A DNA stretch of 64,000 bases from Nocardioides sp. zg-1308 (lineage in GTDB: Bacteria; Actinomycetota; Actinomycetes; Propionibacteriales; Nocardioidaceae), in assembly GCF_013155375.1 (NCBI RefSeq), contig NZ_JABJQY010000002.1:1364001-1428000 (forward strand), in the 5' to 3' direction. Both the position numbers and the translations under genes were made by a program. Shown here piece by piece: positions 10,276-17,857 of this stretch (position 1 is its first letter; each line of letters opens with the position of its first letter). Under the pieces are notes generated by a model that worked only from the letters and a program-made list of their open reading frames with translations, did not search any database and was not told the DNA's origin.

Positions 10276-11457
10276 GTGCACCGACGGACACCTGCCGCGC
10301 TGGCCGCGATCGGCGTGCTCGCGCTGGCCGGGTGCACCGACGAGCCGCGCGAGCCGGCCCGGCCCGAGCCGGTCCGGGTCACCTGGGTCGAGAAGCAGCT
10401 GCCTCCTCCCGACGGCGCGCCCGGTCGCACGGTCGTGCGCGACGCGGTGCAGTGCGGCGACGGCTGGTGGGTCGTGGGCGCCGTCTTCCTCGACCGCCCG
10501 AGCGAGACCCGCGACACCCGGCCGGCGGCGTGGTTCTCGGCGGACCGTGGGACGTGGCGCTCCGTCCCCGTCGAGGCCCGCACCTACTGGGGTCGCCGGG
10601 CGATCCTCAACTCGGTCGCCTGCTCGCGCGGCCGGGTGGCGGTCGTCGGAGCCCGCTCCGGCGGCGCCCACGGCAACCCGCGGGTGACCACCTTCCACGC
10701 CGAGGGCGCGAGCCTGGTCGACGTGCGCGCCGTCTTCACCCAGTACGGCGGCGTCAGCGCGACCAACGTCGGACCGATCGCCGGTGGCCCCACCGGCTGG
10801 CTGATCACGGGCAACCGGACGTCAGGACCCGGCGTGTGGTGGACCGACGACCCCCGAGGATTCACCCGGGTCGAGGCGGAGCCCGGCCTCACCGACGACG
10901 GCGACCTCGAGTCGCTCGCGCAGGGCGCCGGCTGGGCGGGTGAGGAGTGGGTCGTGGTCGGCGCGGGTGCCCGGACGGGCCGGCACCTCGACCCGGACCC
11001 CCTGGCCTGGACGTCACGGGACGGGCTCACCTGGACACCCGAGGAGATGCCGGCCGCCGAGGGCGCCGAGGACGTCCACCGGGTGACGCTCCTCGACGAC
11101 GGGCGGCTGCTCGCCGTCGGCCTGCACGAGGGCCGGTACGCCGCCTGGGTGCGGGACGACGACGGGTGGGGCGAGGGGGTGTCGTTCGGGGAGGTGGCGC
11201 AGGAGTGGCGCGGCGCCCCCTACGTGGCGTCGCTGGTCACGACTACGGCCGGGGCGCTCGCGAGCGTGAGCACCGGCGACCACTACGAGCTCTGGCAGAC
11301 CGGGGACGGTCGCGACTGGCGGCGGGTCGACGTACCCCTCGAACCGCAGACCGCCGGCGACCACACCTTGGTGGTGGCCGCCGGCGAGGACCTGCTGCTC
11401 GTCGCCGACGCGGGCGACGGAGGGCACGTCTGGGTGGGGGAGCCGATCAGCCCTTGA
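10276..11457 (+). CDS. lipoprotein of unknown function, possibly propeller-like
   Basis: 393 residues. GTG 10276 is preceded by GAGGA at seven-base spacing and gives MHRRTPAALAAIGVLALAGC, a lipoprotein signal with lipobox LAGC and Cys20 as the lipidated residue, so export and membrane anchoring are well supported. The body repeats short motifs of the type W(F/T)(S/T)xDGxxW (WFSADRGTWRS, WTSRDGLTWTP, WQTGDGRDWRR), suggesting a six- or seven-bladed sialidase/exo-alpha-type propeller; no catalytic residues can be assigned. Its last 11 bases overlap the 3' end of the convergent csbD-like gene. Confidence 0.75.
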   Translation: MHRRTPAALAAIGVLALAGCTDEPREPARPEPVRVTWVEKQLPPPDGAPGRTVVRDAVQCGDGWWVVGAVFLDRPSETRDTRPAAWFSADRGTWRSVPVEARTYWGRRAILNSVACSRGRVAVVGARSGGAHGNPRVTTFHAEGASLVDVRAVFTQYGGVSATNVGPIAGGPTGWLITGNRTSGPGVWWTDDPRGFTRVEAEPGLTDDGDLESLAQGAGWAGEEWVVVGAGARTGRHLDPDPLAWTSRDGLTWTPEEMPAAEGAEDVHRVTLLDDGRLLAVGLHEGRYAAWVRDDDGWGEGVSFGEVAQEWRGAPYVASLVTTTAGALASVSTGDHYELWQTGDGRDWRRVDVPLEPQTAGDHTLVVAAGEDLLLVADAGDGGHVWVGEPISP

Positions 11458-11620
11458 AGGCGTCCTTGATCTTCTCGCCGGCCTGCTTGAGGTTGGCGCC
11501 CGTCTGGTCGCCCTTGCCCTCGGCCTCGAGCTTCTCGTCGTCGGTCGCCTTGCCCGTGGCTTCCTTGGCCTTGCCCTTGAGCTCCTCGGACTTGTTGTCG
11601 AACTTGTCGTCCAGACCCAT
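11447..11620 (-). CDS. CsbD-family stress protein
   Basis: 57 residues, starting MGLDDKFDNKSEELKGKAKE, a typical CsbD-like start, then a lysine/glutamate/alanine-rich amphipathic body ending DAFKG. CsbD proteins are small and abundant under general stress (sigma-B in Bacillus); their biochemical role is unknown. AGGAGG sits seven bases before the ATG, an unusually strong ribosome site in this window and consistent with high expression. It is convergent with, and overlaps by 11 bases, the lipoprotein gene. Confidence 0.88.
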   Translation of the reverse strand: MGLDDKFDNKSEELKGKAKEATGKATDDEKLEAEGKGDQTGANLKQAGEKIKDAFKG

Positions 11621-11766
11621 CGTCGTTCCTCCTGTGAGGTGCGGTGCGGACCGGGGTGGCCCACTGCCAACCTGCCACGCAGGTGGGTGCCGAGCGACAC
11701 CCGTGCGGGTGGAGGTGCCACCCGCGATCGGTGGCGTCGACGAGGAGGGAGGAGCGGCGGTCCCGG

Positions 11767-11958
11767 TCAGGAGTCGAGGGACCGCGGTCGCTCGGGGGCG
11801 CGGGCGGCGTCGAGGCGGCCGCGCGGCTCGGCCGGGGGCGACGGCGGGGCCTGGTGCTCGACCTCCTCGGCCCGGGAGGCGTCGAATCGCCAGATGACGG
11901 CACAACCCACGATCGCGACGACGATCGCGACCGTGCCGATCAGGATGACTGTTCCCAT
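11767..11958 (-). CDS. 63-residue membrane protein with charged tail
   Basis: Start chosen at ATG 11958 because AGGAGA lies just upstream; an earlier in-frame ATG at 11976 lacks such a site. One hydrophobic helix (MGTVILIGTVAIVVAIVGCA...) is followed by a Pro/Arg/Glu-rich cytoplasmic tail. No family is recognised. It is divergent from the MerR-DICT regulator at 12059, sharing a 100-base AT-rich intergenic region that may be regulated by that protein. The 146 bases between it and the csbD-like start hold no gene I can see. Confidence 0.6.
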   Translation of the reverse strand: MGTVILIGTVAIVVAIVGCAVIWRFDASRAEEVEHQAPPSPPAEPRGRLDAARAPERPRSLDS

Positions 11959-12007
11959 GGGATTCTCCTGGTGCACTGGTAGGACGAGGCGAATACCTCT
12001 ACAGTCC

Positions 12008-12035
12008 TGTATAAGTTATTTCGGCACTATGTACA
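12008..12035. promoter_or_regulatory. TGTATA / TGTACA repeats before the MerR-DICT gene
   Basis: In an AT-rich stretch between divergent genes, TGTATA (12008-12013) and TGTACA (12030-12035) lie 22 bases apart, centre to centre two helical turns. ACAGTCCTGT (12001-12010) is a small perfect dyad beside the first. Spacing and sequence resemble direct repeats bound by MerR-type regulators of the LitR/CarH group. Assignment is inference. Confidence 0.3.
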
Positions 12036-12058
12036 AGACCTGCACGGGAAGGTTTCAC

Positions 12059-12904
12059 ATGACCGTCGGCGCCTCCGAGGGATTCAGCATCGGCGTGCTG
12101 GCGGCGCGCACCGGGCTCACCCCGGCCGTCCTGCGCACGTGGGAGAACCGCTACGGCTTCCCGGCCGGTCAGCGGTCCCCGACGGGGCACCGCCGCTTCA
12201 CCGAGGCCGACGTCCGCCAGGTCCGCGAGGTGCTCGACGTGCGCGCCTCGGGAGTCCCGCTGCAGGTCGCCATCGACTCCGTGGCTCGTCGCTCGTCGCT
12301 CGGCCACGACTCGGTCCACGCCGCCCTGTCGGCCGACTTCCCCGAGCTGCGTCCCCAGCGACTGGGCCGTCGCGCGCTGATCGCGGCCTCCCACGCGGTC
12401 GAGGACGAGTCGCTGGCACGGGCCGACCGCCCGGTGGTGCTCGGCTCCTTCCAGGAGGGCCACCGCTACTCCCGGTCGCGGCACCGCTGGGACGAGCTGG
12501 CGCGGACGGCGTCCTGGGCCGCCGTCGTCGCCGACTTCGACGAGGCGCTGCCCGCCGACCCGGCGGCGCGCCCGGCCCGGTGCCAGCTCCCGGAGGACTC
12601 CGCGCTGCGCCGCGAGTGGACGGTGGTGACCGTGAGCGCGACCCGGGCAGCGGTCGTCTCGGCGTGGGAGGTGCCGGGCGCGCCCGACCGCGACCCGGTC
12701 TTCGAGTCGGTGATCAGCACCCACCGGCCGGCCGCCCTCGCGGCCGCCCGCGTGCTGGTGGGTGCCGCCCGCGCGAGCGGCGCCACACCTCCCGGCAGCG
12801 TCGACGACCTGCTCGACGACCCGGCACCCGCGCCGGCCACACCGCCGGCCGACGTCGACCGCATGTGGCTGCGCGCACTGGCGAGGCTCGACCCGCCCCG
12901 CTGA
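12059..12904 (+). CDS. MerR-family regulator with C-terminal DICT sensory domain
   Basis: 281 residues from ATG 12059 (GGAAGG six bases upstream; an ATG at 12029 is possible but has a poorer site). Residues ~5-75 are a MerR-type winged helix: FSIGVLAARTGLTPAVLRTW, ENRYGFPAGQRSPTGHRRF. Residues ~105-240 fit the DICT domain, which in other actinobacteria and cyanobacteria is linked to light or redox signalling. It is divergent from a 63-residue membrane protein gene; no photolyase or carotenoid genes are in the window, so the signal cannot be inferred. The MerR call is firm and the DICT call good. Confidence 0.85.
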   Translation: MTVGASEGFSIGVLAARTGLTPAVLRTWENRYGFPAGQRSPTGHRRFTEADVRQVREVLDVRASGVPLQVAIDSVARRSSLGHDSVHAALSADFPELRPQRLGRRALIAASHAVEDESLARADRPVVLGSFQEGHRYSRSRHRWDELARTASWAAVVADFDEALPADPAARPARCQLPEDSALRREWTVVTVSATRAAVVSAWEVPGAPDRDPVFESVISTHRPAALAAARVLVGAARASGATPPGSVDDLLDDPAPAPATPPADVDRMWLRALARLDPPR

Positions 12905-12947
12905 CTCCTGCTCGCGAGGGCGTACGGCGCGGGGCGACGCCTCGAGT

Positions 12948-12985
12948 TGAGACACTGACGTCTCATGTGAGACAGTGACGTCTCA
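12948..12985. promoter_or_regulatory. tandem palindromic operator for the TetR regulator
   Basis: Two 18-base sites of the form TGAGAC-N6-GTCTCA, at 12948-12965 and 12968-12985. Both inverted halves are perfect in both copies, the central six bases differ by one position only (ACTGAC against AGTGAC), and the copies repeat every 20 bases, two helical turns. They end 16 bases before the TetR start. This is the classic layout for autoregulation by a TetR dimer pair. Confidence 0.8.
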
Positions 12986-13001
12986 CTACGAAGGGGGCGT
13001 C

Positions 13002-13565
13002 ATGGCAACCGATCGCGACGACGTGCTGCGCGCCGCGCAGCGCGTGCTCAACGCCGACCCGGCCGCGCCGATGTCGGCCGTGGCCGAGGCCGCCGGCATC
13101 AGCCGGGCCACGCTGCACCGCCACGTCGACTCCCGCGAGTCGCTGCTGGTCGAGCTCGGCACCCGGTCCCTCGACCGGTGGGAGCGGCGGCTCGACGACG
13201 TCGACGTCGAGGCCCTGGCGGCGGAGGCCGCCCCGGCCAGCCTGCGCGCCGCGCTCGAGACGCTGGTGCTCGGCTACGTCGACGACTCCGACGCGTTCGG
13301 CTTCGCCCTCACCGACCAGGTGATCCTCGCCAACGCCGAGCTCGTGGAGCGCACCCAGGCGCTCGCCGGTCGCGAGGCGGTCCTCTTCGCCGCCGCACAG
13401 CGAGCCGGCGTGCTGCGCACCGATCTCCCGCTGCGGTGGCTCGGGCACGCGGTCTACGGGCTGCTCGTGGCGGCGCGCGAGGCCGTGCGCATCGGCGACG
13501 TCGCCCGCCGCGACGTCGGTCACCTCGTCCTCTCGTCGCTGCTCACCGGGGTCGGCACGCCGTGA
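13002..13565 (+). CDS. TetR-family transcriptional regulator
   Basis: 187 residues. ATG 13002 follows AGGGGG at good spacing; a frame-compatible ATG upstream (12975) lies within the operator and is unlikely. The N-terminal HTH reads AVAEAAGISRATLHRHVDSRE, diagnostic for TetR. The C-terminal ligand domain is generic. The gene shares GTGA with the following MFS gene, so regulator and pump are co-translated. The tandem palindromes directly upstream are its likely operator, making the pair a self-repressed, ligand-induced efflux unit. The ligand is unknown. Confidence 0.9.
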   Translation: MATDRDDVLRAAQRVLNADPAAPMSAVAEAAGISRATLHRHVDSRESLLVELGTRSLDRWERRLDDVDVEALAAEAAPASLRAALETLVLGYVDDSDAFGFALTDQVILANAELVERTQALAGREAVLFAAAQRAGVLRTDLPLRWLGHAVYGLLVAAREAVRIGDVARRDVGHLVLSSLLTGVGTP

Positions 13566-15043
13566 CCGACCTCCAGCAAGCCGTGCCGCGGACCACCGCC
13601 GACCCCCGCCGCTGGTGGGCCCTGGTCGTGCTGGCCGCCAGCCTCCTGGTGGTCGTCATGGACATGACCATCCTCAACGTCGCGCTGCCCGAGATGGCCG
13701 CCGACCTCGGCCTCGGCTCGGTCGCGCAGCTGTGGGTCGTGGACGCGTACGCCCTCGCCCTCGCCGGCCTCCTCGTGCCGGTCACCGCCCTCGGCGACCG
13801 GTGGGGCCGCAAGCGGATGCTGCTGACCGGCTACGCCGCCTTCGCCGTCGGCTCGGTCGCGATCCTGTGGGCCGACAGCGCCGCCTCCGTCATCGCGATC
13901 CGAGCGCTGCTCGGCGTCGGCGGGGCCATGGTGATGCCGTCGACCCTGTCCCTCATCCGCTCCGTCTTCGCGGACCCGCGCGAGCGCACCCTGGCGCTCA
14001 GCATCTGGGGCGCGACGGCCGCGCTCGGCGTCGCGGTCGGTCCCGTCGTCGGCGGAGCGCTGCTGCAGTCGTTCAGCTGGCACGCCGCCTTCCTCGTCAA
14101 CGTGCCGCTCATGGTGGTGGCGATCGCTGCCGCCGCATGGCTGCTGCGCGAGAACCGCTCGCGCGTGCCGGGCCGGATCGACGCCCCCGGCGTCCTGCTG
14201 TCCGCCGGCGGGCTCACCGCCGTCGTCTACGCCGCCAAGCAGCTCGGCAAGCACGGCCCGAGCCTGCCCACCCTGGTGCTGCTCGCGGCGGGCGTGGCCG
14301 CTCTCGCCGCCTTCGTGCGGATCGCGCTGGCCTCGGACCGGCCGATGCTCGACGTGCGGCTGTTCGGCGGCCGGGTGCTGCGCGCGGGCGTCGTCGCCGC
14401 GCTGGCCAGCAGCGCCGCGATGGCCGCGGTCCTCTTCGTCGGCAGCCAGTGGCTGCAGCTCGTCGAGGGCTGGGGCCCGCTGGAGTCCGGTCTCGGCCTG
14501 CTGCCGCTCGCGGTCGGGGCCATGGTGGCCTCGCCGTTCGCCCCCGCGGCTGCCGCTCGGACGAGCCCCCGCGCCGTGCTGGCCGGTGGCCTGCTCGTGC
14601 TGTCGGCCGGCCTCGCGCTGCTGGCGGTCGTGCCGGCGACCTACCCCTGGATCGCCGTGGCGTTCGCCGTGGTGGGGCTCGGCACGTCGGCACTCGGTCT
14701 CGGCTCCGCGCTCATCATGGGCGCGGCGACCGACGACCAGGCCGGCTCGGCCGCCGCCGTCGAGGAGATCACCTACGAGCTCGGTGCCGTCCTCGGCATC
14801 ACCTTCCTCGGCAGCCTCGTCGGCGCCGTCTACCGCGCGAGCCTTTCCGACGGCGTCGGCGCCGCCGCGCGCGAGTCGGTCGCCGGAGCGGCGGGCGGAC
14901 CGTGGGCCGCGGAGGCGGGCGACGCGTTCCTGACCGCCTTCGCCACCGTCGGTGCGGTGGGTGCGCTGCTCACCGCGCTCGCGGCGTACGCCGTCTGGCG
15001 GTTGGTCCCCGCCGACCTCACCCTGGACGACGCGCAGCACTGA
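13562..15043 (+). CDS. MFS drug/H+ antiporter, 14-helix DHA2 type
   Basis: 493 residues from GTG 13562, overlapping the TetR stop by four bases. Seen: helix 1 with VVVMDMTILNVALPEMAADL (motif D1), the antiporter loop GDRWGRKRMLL (motif A), and 14 hydrophobic segments ending near AYAVWRLVPADL. Close in style to EmrB/QacA-type and SmvA-like exporters. It would sit in the cytoplasmic membrane and expel the compound sensed by the upstream TetR protein. Substrate not predictable. Confidence 0.9.
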   Translation: MTDLQQAVPRTTADPRRWWALVVLAASLLVVVMDMTILNVALPEMAADLGLGSVAQLWVVDAYALALAGLLVPVTALGDRWGRKRMLLTGYAAFAVGSVAILWADSAASVIAIRALLGVGGAMVMPSTLSLIRSVFADPRERTLALSIWGATAALGVAVGPVVGGALLQSFSWHAAFLVNVPLMVVAIAAAAWLLRENRSRVPGRIDAPGVLLSAGGLTAVVYAAKQLGKHGPSLPTLVLLAAGVAALAAFVRIALASDRPMLDVRLFGGRVLRAGVVAALASSAAMAAVLFVGSQWLQLVEGWGPLESGLGLLPLAVGAMVASPFAPAAAARTSPRAVLAGGLLVLSAGLALLAVVPATYPWIAVAFAVVGLGTSALGLGSALIMGAATDDQAGSAAAVEEITYELGAVLGITFLGSLVGAVYRASLSDGVGAAARESVAGAAGGPWAAEAGDAFLTAFATVGAVGALLTALAAYAVWRLVPADLTLDDAQH

Positions 15044-15146
15044 GGGCCGCCGCTGCCTCACTTCCCTCGGGGTGGCGGCAGATCACACCCGAGGAAGGCC
15101 GGACGATGCGATGTGCCGCCACCCTCCGCGCCCCTAGAGTCGGCCC

Positions 15147-16157
15147 ATGGCTCGCTACGGCGCTCAGTTCGGTCCCGACATCACCTTCCTGGGGGTTCCC
15201 GCCTGCGACCTCGACGACGAGGCGACGTACGCCGGTGCCGACGTGGTCGTGATCGGCGCGCCGTTCGACGGAGGGACCTCGCACCGGCCCGGGACGCGCT
15301 TCGGCCCGCAGGCCATCCGGATGACCGACTACCTCCCCCACGACGGCTCGCGGCCGTCGCTCGCCCTGCGCACCGACGGGCTGCAGGACCTACGGGTCGT
15401 CGACGCCGGTGACGTCGAGCTCCCGCCGGGCGACATCGAGGTCGCGCTCCCGCGGATCGAGGCGGCGGTCGAGAAGATCGCCCGCGCGGGCGCCATCCCG
15501 GTCGTGCTCGGCGGCGACCACTCCATCGCCTACCCCGACGCGAAGGGCGTCGCCAACGTGCTGGGCCACGGCCGGGTGTCGATGATCCACTTCGACGCGC
15601 ACGCCGACACCGGCGACATCGAGTTCGGCTCGCTGTGGGGCCACGGCCAGCCGATGCGGCGCCTCATCGAGTCGGGCGCCCTGCGCGGCGACCGGTTCCT
15701 GCAGATGGGCCTGCGCGGCTACTGGCCGGGGCCGGAGACGCTCGACTGGATGGCCGCCGAGCGGATGCGGTCCTACGAGATGACCGAGATCGTGCACCGC
15801 GGGCTCGACGACTGCCTCACCGAGGCGTTCGCGATCGCCACCGACGAGTGCGACGGCGTCTTCCTCTCCGTCGACATCGACGTGTGCGACCCGGGCCACG
15901 CCCCCGGCACCGGCACCCCGGAGCCCGGCGGCCTCTCGGCCCGCCAGCTGCTCGACTCCGTACGCCGCATCTGCCTCGAGCTGCCCGTCGTCGGGGTCGA
16001 CGTGGTCGAGGTGAGCCCGCCCTACGACCACGCCGACATCACGGCGGCGCTCGCCAACCGCGTCGTCCTCGAGGCGCTCTCCGCGATCGCCCGCCGGCGC
16101 CAGGACGAGCGCGACGGCACGACGTGGGACCCGGCGCGGCCGCTGCTCGACCGCTGA
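15147..16157 (+). CDS. agmatinase/guanidinobutyrase-family ureohydrolase
   Basis: 336 residues. Binuclear manganese motifs are intact: GGDHS, FDAHAD and SVDIDVCDPGHAPG. Such enzymes hydrolyse guanidino compounds (agmatine, guanidinobutyrate, guanidinopropionate or guanidine) to urea plus an amine. The substrate loop reads WGHGQPMRRLIESG, not the usual HGTPFRR, so the exact substrate is open. TAGAGT (15135-15140) lies six bases before the ATG, suggesting a leaderless transcript. No urease or polyamine genes lie nearby. Confidence 0.85.
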   Translation: MARYGAQFGPDITFLGVPACDLDDEATYAGADVVVIGAPFDGGTSHRPGTRFGPQAIRMTDYLPHDGSRPSLALRTDGLQDLRVVDAGDVELPPGDIEVALPRIEAAVEKIARAGAIPVVLGGDHSIAYPDAKGVANVLGHGRVSMIHFDAHADTGDIEFGSLWGHGQPMRRLIESGALRGDRFLQMGLRGYWPGPETLDWMAAERMRSYEMTEIVHRGLDDCLTEAFAIATDECDGVFLSVDIDVCDPGHAPGTGTPEPGGLSARQLLDSVRRICLELPVVGVDVVEVSPPYDHADITAALANRVVLEALSAIARRRQDERDGTTWDPARPLLDR

Positions 16158-16203
16158 CCGCGGGCCGCGCGCGTACGGCTGTCGGCCGCCCTGCCGGGAG
16201 CGG

Positions 16204-16220
16204 ATCCGCCCCGGGCGGAA
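16204..16220. promoter_or_regulatory. operator before the clpP pair, ATCCGC-N5-GCGGAA
   Basis: ATCCGC (16204-16209), five bases, GCGGAA (16215-16220); the core TCCGCCCcGGGCGGA is a perfect palindrome. A further half site TCCGCCC follows at 16231. The same architecture (TTCCGC-N5-GCGGAA) lies upstream of the facing ClgR/PopR-like gene. It resembles the known ClgR box (GTTCGC-N5-GCGAAC type). It lies 41 bases before the first clpP start. Confidence 0.65.
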
Positions 16221-16260
16221 CACCCTGTGGTCCGCCCCCACCCGACGGCAGGCTGGCGGC

Positions 16261-16875
16261 ATGAGCCTGAACCCGACATCCGAACGCATCGAGGACGAGC
16301 TGGTCCGCCGCCTCATGCACCAACGCATCATCGTGCTGGGGGAGGAGCTGCAGGAGCGCAACGGCAACCGGTTGATGCACCAGCTGCTCCTGCTGTCGGC
16401 CGAGGACCCCCGCGCCGACATCACCCTCTGGATCAACTCGCCGGGCGGGTCGGTCTCGGCGATGCTCGCGATCCACGACGTCATGCAGCTGATCCCCAAC
16501 GACGTGAGCACGGTCGCCATGGGGATGGCCGCCAGCGCCGGCCAGTTCCTCCTGTCCGCCGGTACGCCCGGCAAGCGCTACGCCCTGCCCCACGCCCGGG
16601 TGCTCCTGCACCAGGGCTCGGCCGGCATCGGCGGGACGGCGGTCGACATCGAGATCCAGGCCGACGACCTGCGCCACACCCGCGACACGGTGCTCGGGTT
16701 GATCGCCGCGCACACGGGCCAGGACCGCGACACCGTCGAGCGCGACTCCCGGCGCGACCGGTGGTTCAGCGCCGAGCAGGCCCTCGACTACGGCTTCGTC
16801 GACCAGCTGATCAGCAGCATCGACCACGTCACCCCGGCGCGACCGCAGGGCATCGGCCTGGCGGGTGTGCGATGA
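16261..16875 (+). CDS. clpP: ClpP peptidase subunit, catalytically intact
   Basis: 204 residues, the normal length. The catalytic triad is complete: Ser92 in MGMAASAGQ, His117 in LLHQG, Asp166 in RDSRRDRWFS. The handle-region start INSPGGSVSAMLAIHD is typical. It forms the proteolytic barrel used with ClpX/ClpC ATPases. It overlaps the next clpP-like gene by ATGA, so the two subunits are made in equal ratio. With a ClgR/PopR-like gene next door, this resembles the Streptomyces clpP3-clpP4/popR arrangement and not the housekeeping clpP1-clpP2-clpX locus, which is not in the window. Confidence 0.93.
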   Translation: MSLNPTSERIEDELVRRLMHQRIIVLGEELQERNGNRLMHQLLLLSAEDPRADITLWINSPGGSVSAMLAIHDVMQLIPNDVSTVAMGMAASAGQFLLSAGTPGKRYALPHARVLLHQGSAGIGGTAVDIEIQADDLRHTRDTVLGLIAAHTGQDRDTVERDSRRDRWFSAEQALDYGFVDQLISSIDHVTPARPQGIGLAGVR

Positions 16876-17474
16876 GCACCTACACGATCCCGTACGTCGT
16901 CCAGCAGACGCCGCGGGGCGAGCGCACGCTCGACCTCTACTCGCGGCTGCTCTCCGAGCGGATCATCTACCTCGGCACCGAGATCGACGACGGCGTCGCC
17001 AACGCGGTCATCGCCCAGCTGCTCCACCTCGCCTCGGAGAACCCCGACCTCCCCGTCAGCCTCTACATCAACTCACCCGGCGGCTCGATCTCGGCGATGC
17101 TGGCGGTCTACGACGCCATGCAGTTCGTGCGGCCGGCCGTCGAGACGGTGTGCGTGGGCCAGGCGGCCTGGACCGCCGCCGTGCTGCTCGCCGGGGGTGC
17201 GCCGGGCAAGCGGGCGATCCTGCCGCACGGCCGGGTGGTGCTCCACCAGCCGGCCACGCAGGGCCGCGGCACCGTCCCCGACCTCATCCTGGAGGCCGAC
17301 GAGGTGGCGCGGGTGCGCCTGCTGCTCGAGGAGGTCCTGGCGCAGCACACCGGGCGCACGGCCGATCAGATCCGTCAGGACACCGACCGCACGCTGGTGC
17401 TTCCCGGCTCGGCGGCCGTCGACTACGGCATCGTCGACACGGTCCTGCACGAGCAGGGCCCGGCGTACGTCTGA
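16872..17474 (+). CDS. ClpP-like subunit lacking catalytic Ser and Asp
   Basis: 200 residues, clearly ClpP-fold (YINSPGGSISAMLAVYDAMQ, APGKRAILPHGRVVLHQP). The nucleophile position is Trp100 (GQAAWTAAVLL, where active ClpP has AAS), and the catalytic Asp position reads Thr174 (DTDRTLVLP against the usual DTERDRFLS); only His125 remains. It should be unable to cleave peptides. It starts at ATG 16872 within the stop of the active subunit. The expected role is a structural or regulatory member of a mixed ClpP barrel, as ClpR is in cyanobacteria and plastids. Sequence quality elsewhere in the gene is normal, so decay by frameshift is not the explanation. Confidence 0.9.
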   Translation: MSTYTIPYVVQQTPRGERTLDLYSRLLSERIIYLGTEIDDGVANAVIAQLLHLASENPDLPVSLYINSPGGSISAMLAVYDAMQFVRPAVETVCVGQAAWTAAVLLAGGAPGKRAILPHGRVVLHQPATQGRGTVPDLILEADEVARVRLLLEEVLAQHTGRTADQIRQDTDRTLVLPGSAAVDYGIVDTVLHEQGPAYV

Positions 17475-17500
17475 GCCGCGGGCGGTCGCTCGGCGTGGGT

Positions 17501-17800
17501 TCAGGCGGCGAGGCAGGAGGCGTCGGACCGGTTGACCCGTCCGGCCAGCTCGCGGACACCCAGCTCGAGCGCGCCGGCGACGGCGTGGAGCATCTCCGAG
17601 GAGGGGTCCTTGAGCCCGCGCTCGATCTCGGAGAGGTACTGCACGGACACGCCGGCGCGCTGCGCGACGTCGACGAGCCGCTCGCCGCGACGGGTGCGCT
17701 CGCGGTGCAGCTCGCGGCCCACCAGCTCGCGCCACAGCGGCTCGGGTGCCTCGGCCGACCGGTCGGCCGCACGCTCGGGGAACTCCAGGATCTCGCCCAT
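17501..17800 (-). CDS. ClgR/PopR-like XRE regulator with LAA tail
   Basis: 99 residues. The HTH_3 segment LVDVAQRAGVSVQYLSEIER, followed by GLKDPSSEMLHAVAGAL, is very close to ClgR and PopR, activators of clp genes in Corynebacterium, Mycobacterium and Streptomyces. The C-terminus is SCLAA; terminal AA-type tails make ClgR and PopR substrates of ClpP, giving feedback. The gene faces the clpP pair tail to tail, 26 bases apart. A likely leaderless start: TACCGT lies about seven bases before the ATG. The palindrome at 17839-17857 lies upstream of that -10. Confidence 0.85.
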   Translation of the reverse strand: MGEILEFPERAADRSAEAPEPLWRELVGRELHRERTRRGERLVDVAQRAGVSVQYLSEIERGLKDPSSEMLHAVAGALELGVRELAGRVNRSDASCLAA

Positions 17801-17838
17801 GGATCGACGGTAGCGAGGCCGGGCGCCGGGTCCTACGG

Positions 17839-17857
17839 GTTCCGCTCAGAGCGGAAC
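17839..17857. promoter_or_regulatory. operator upstream of the ClgR/PopR-like gene
   Basis: GTTCCGCT-CAG-AGCGGAAC is a perfect 8+8 inverted repeat with a three-base centre. It lies 39-57 bases upstream of the regulator's start, where an activator or autoregulator would bind, and overlaps the 3' end of the nucleoside hydrolase gene. Its TCCGC-N5-GCGGA core matches the site before the clpP pair. Confidence 0.65.

Noticed and set aside
16872..17474. Second functional ClpP
   Set aside because: Overall similarity suggests it, but the Ser and Asp of the triad are replaced.
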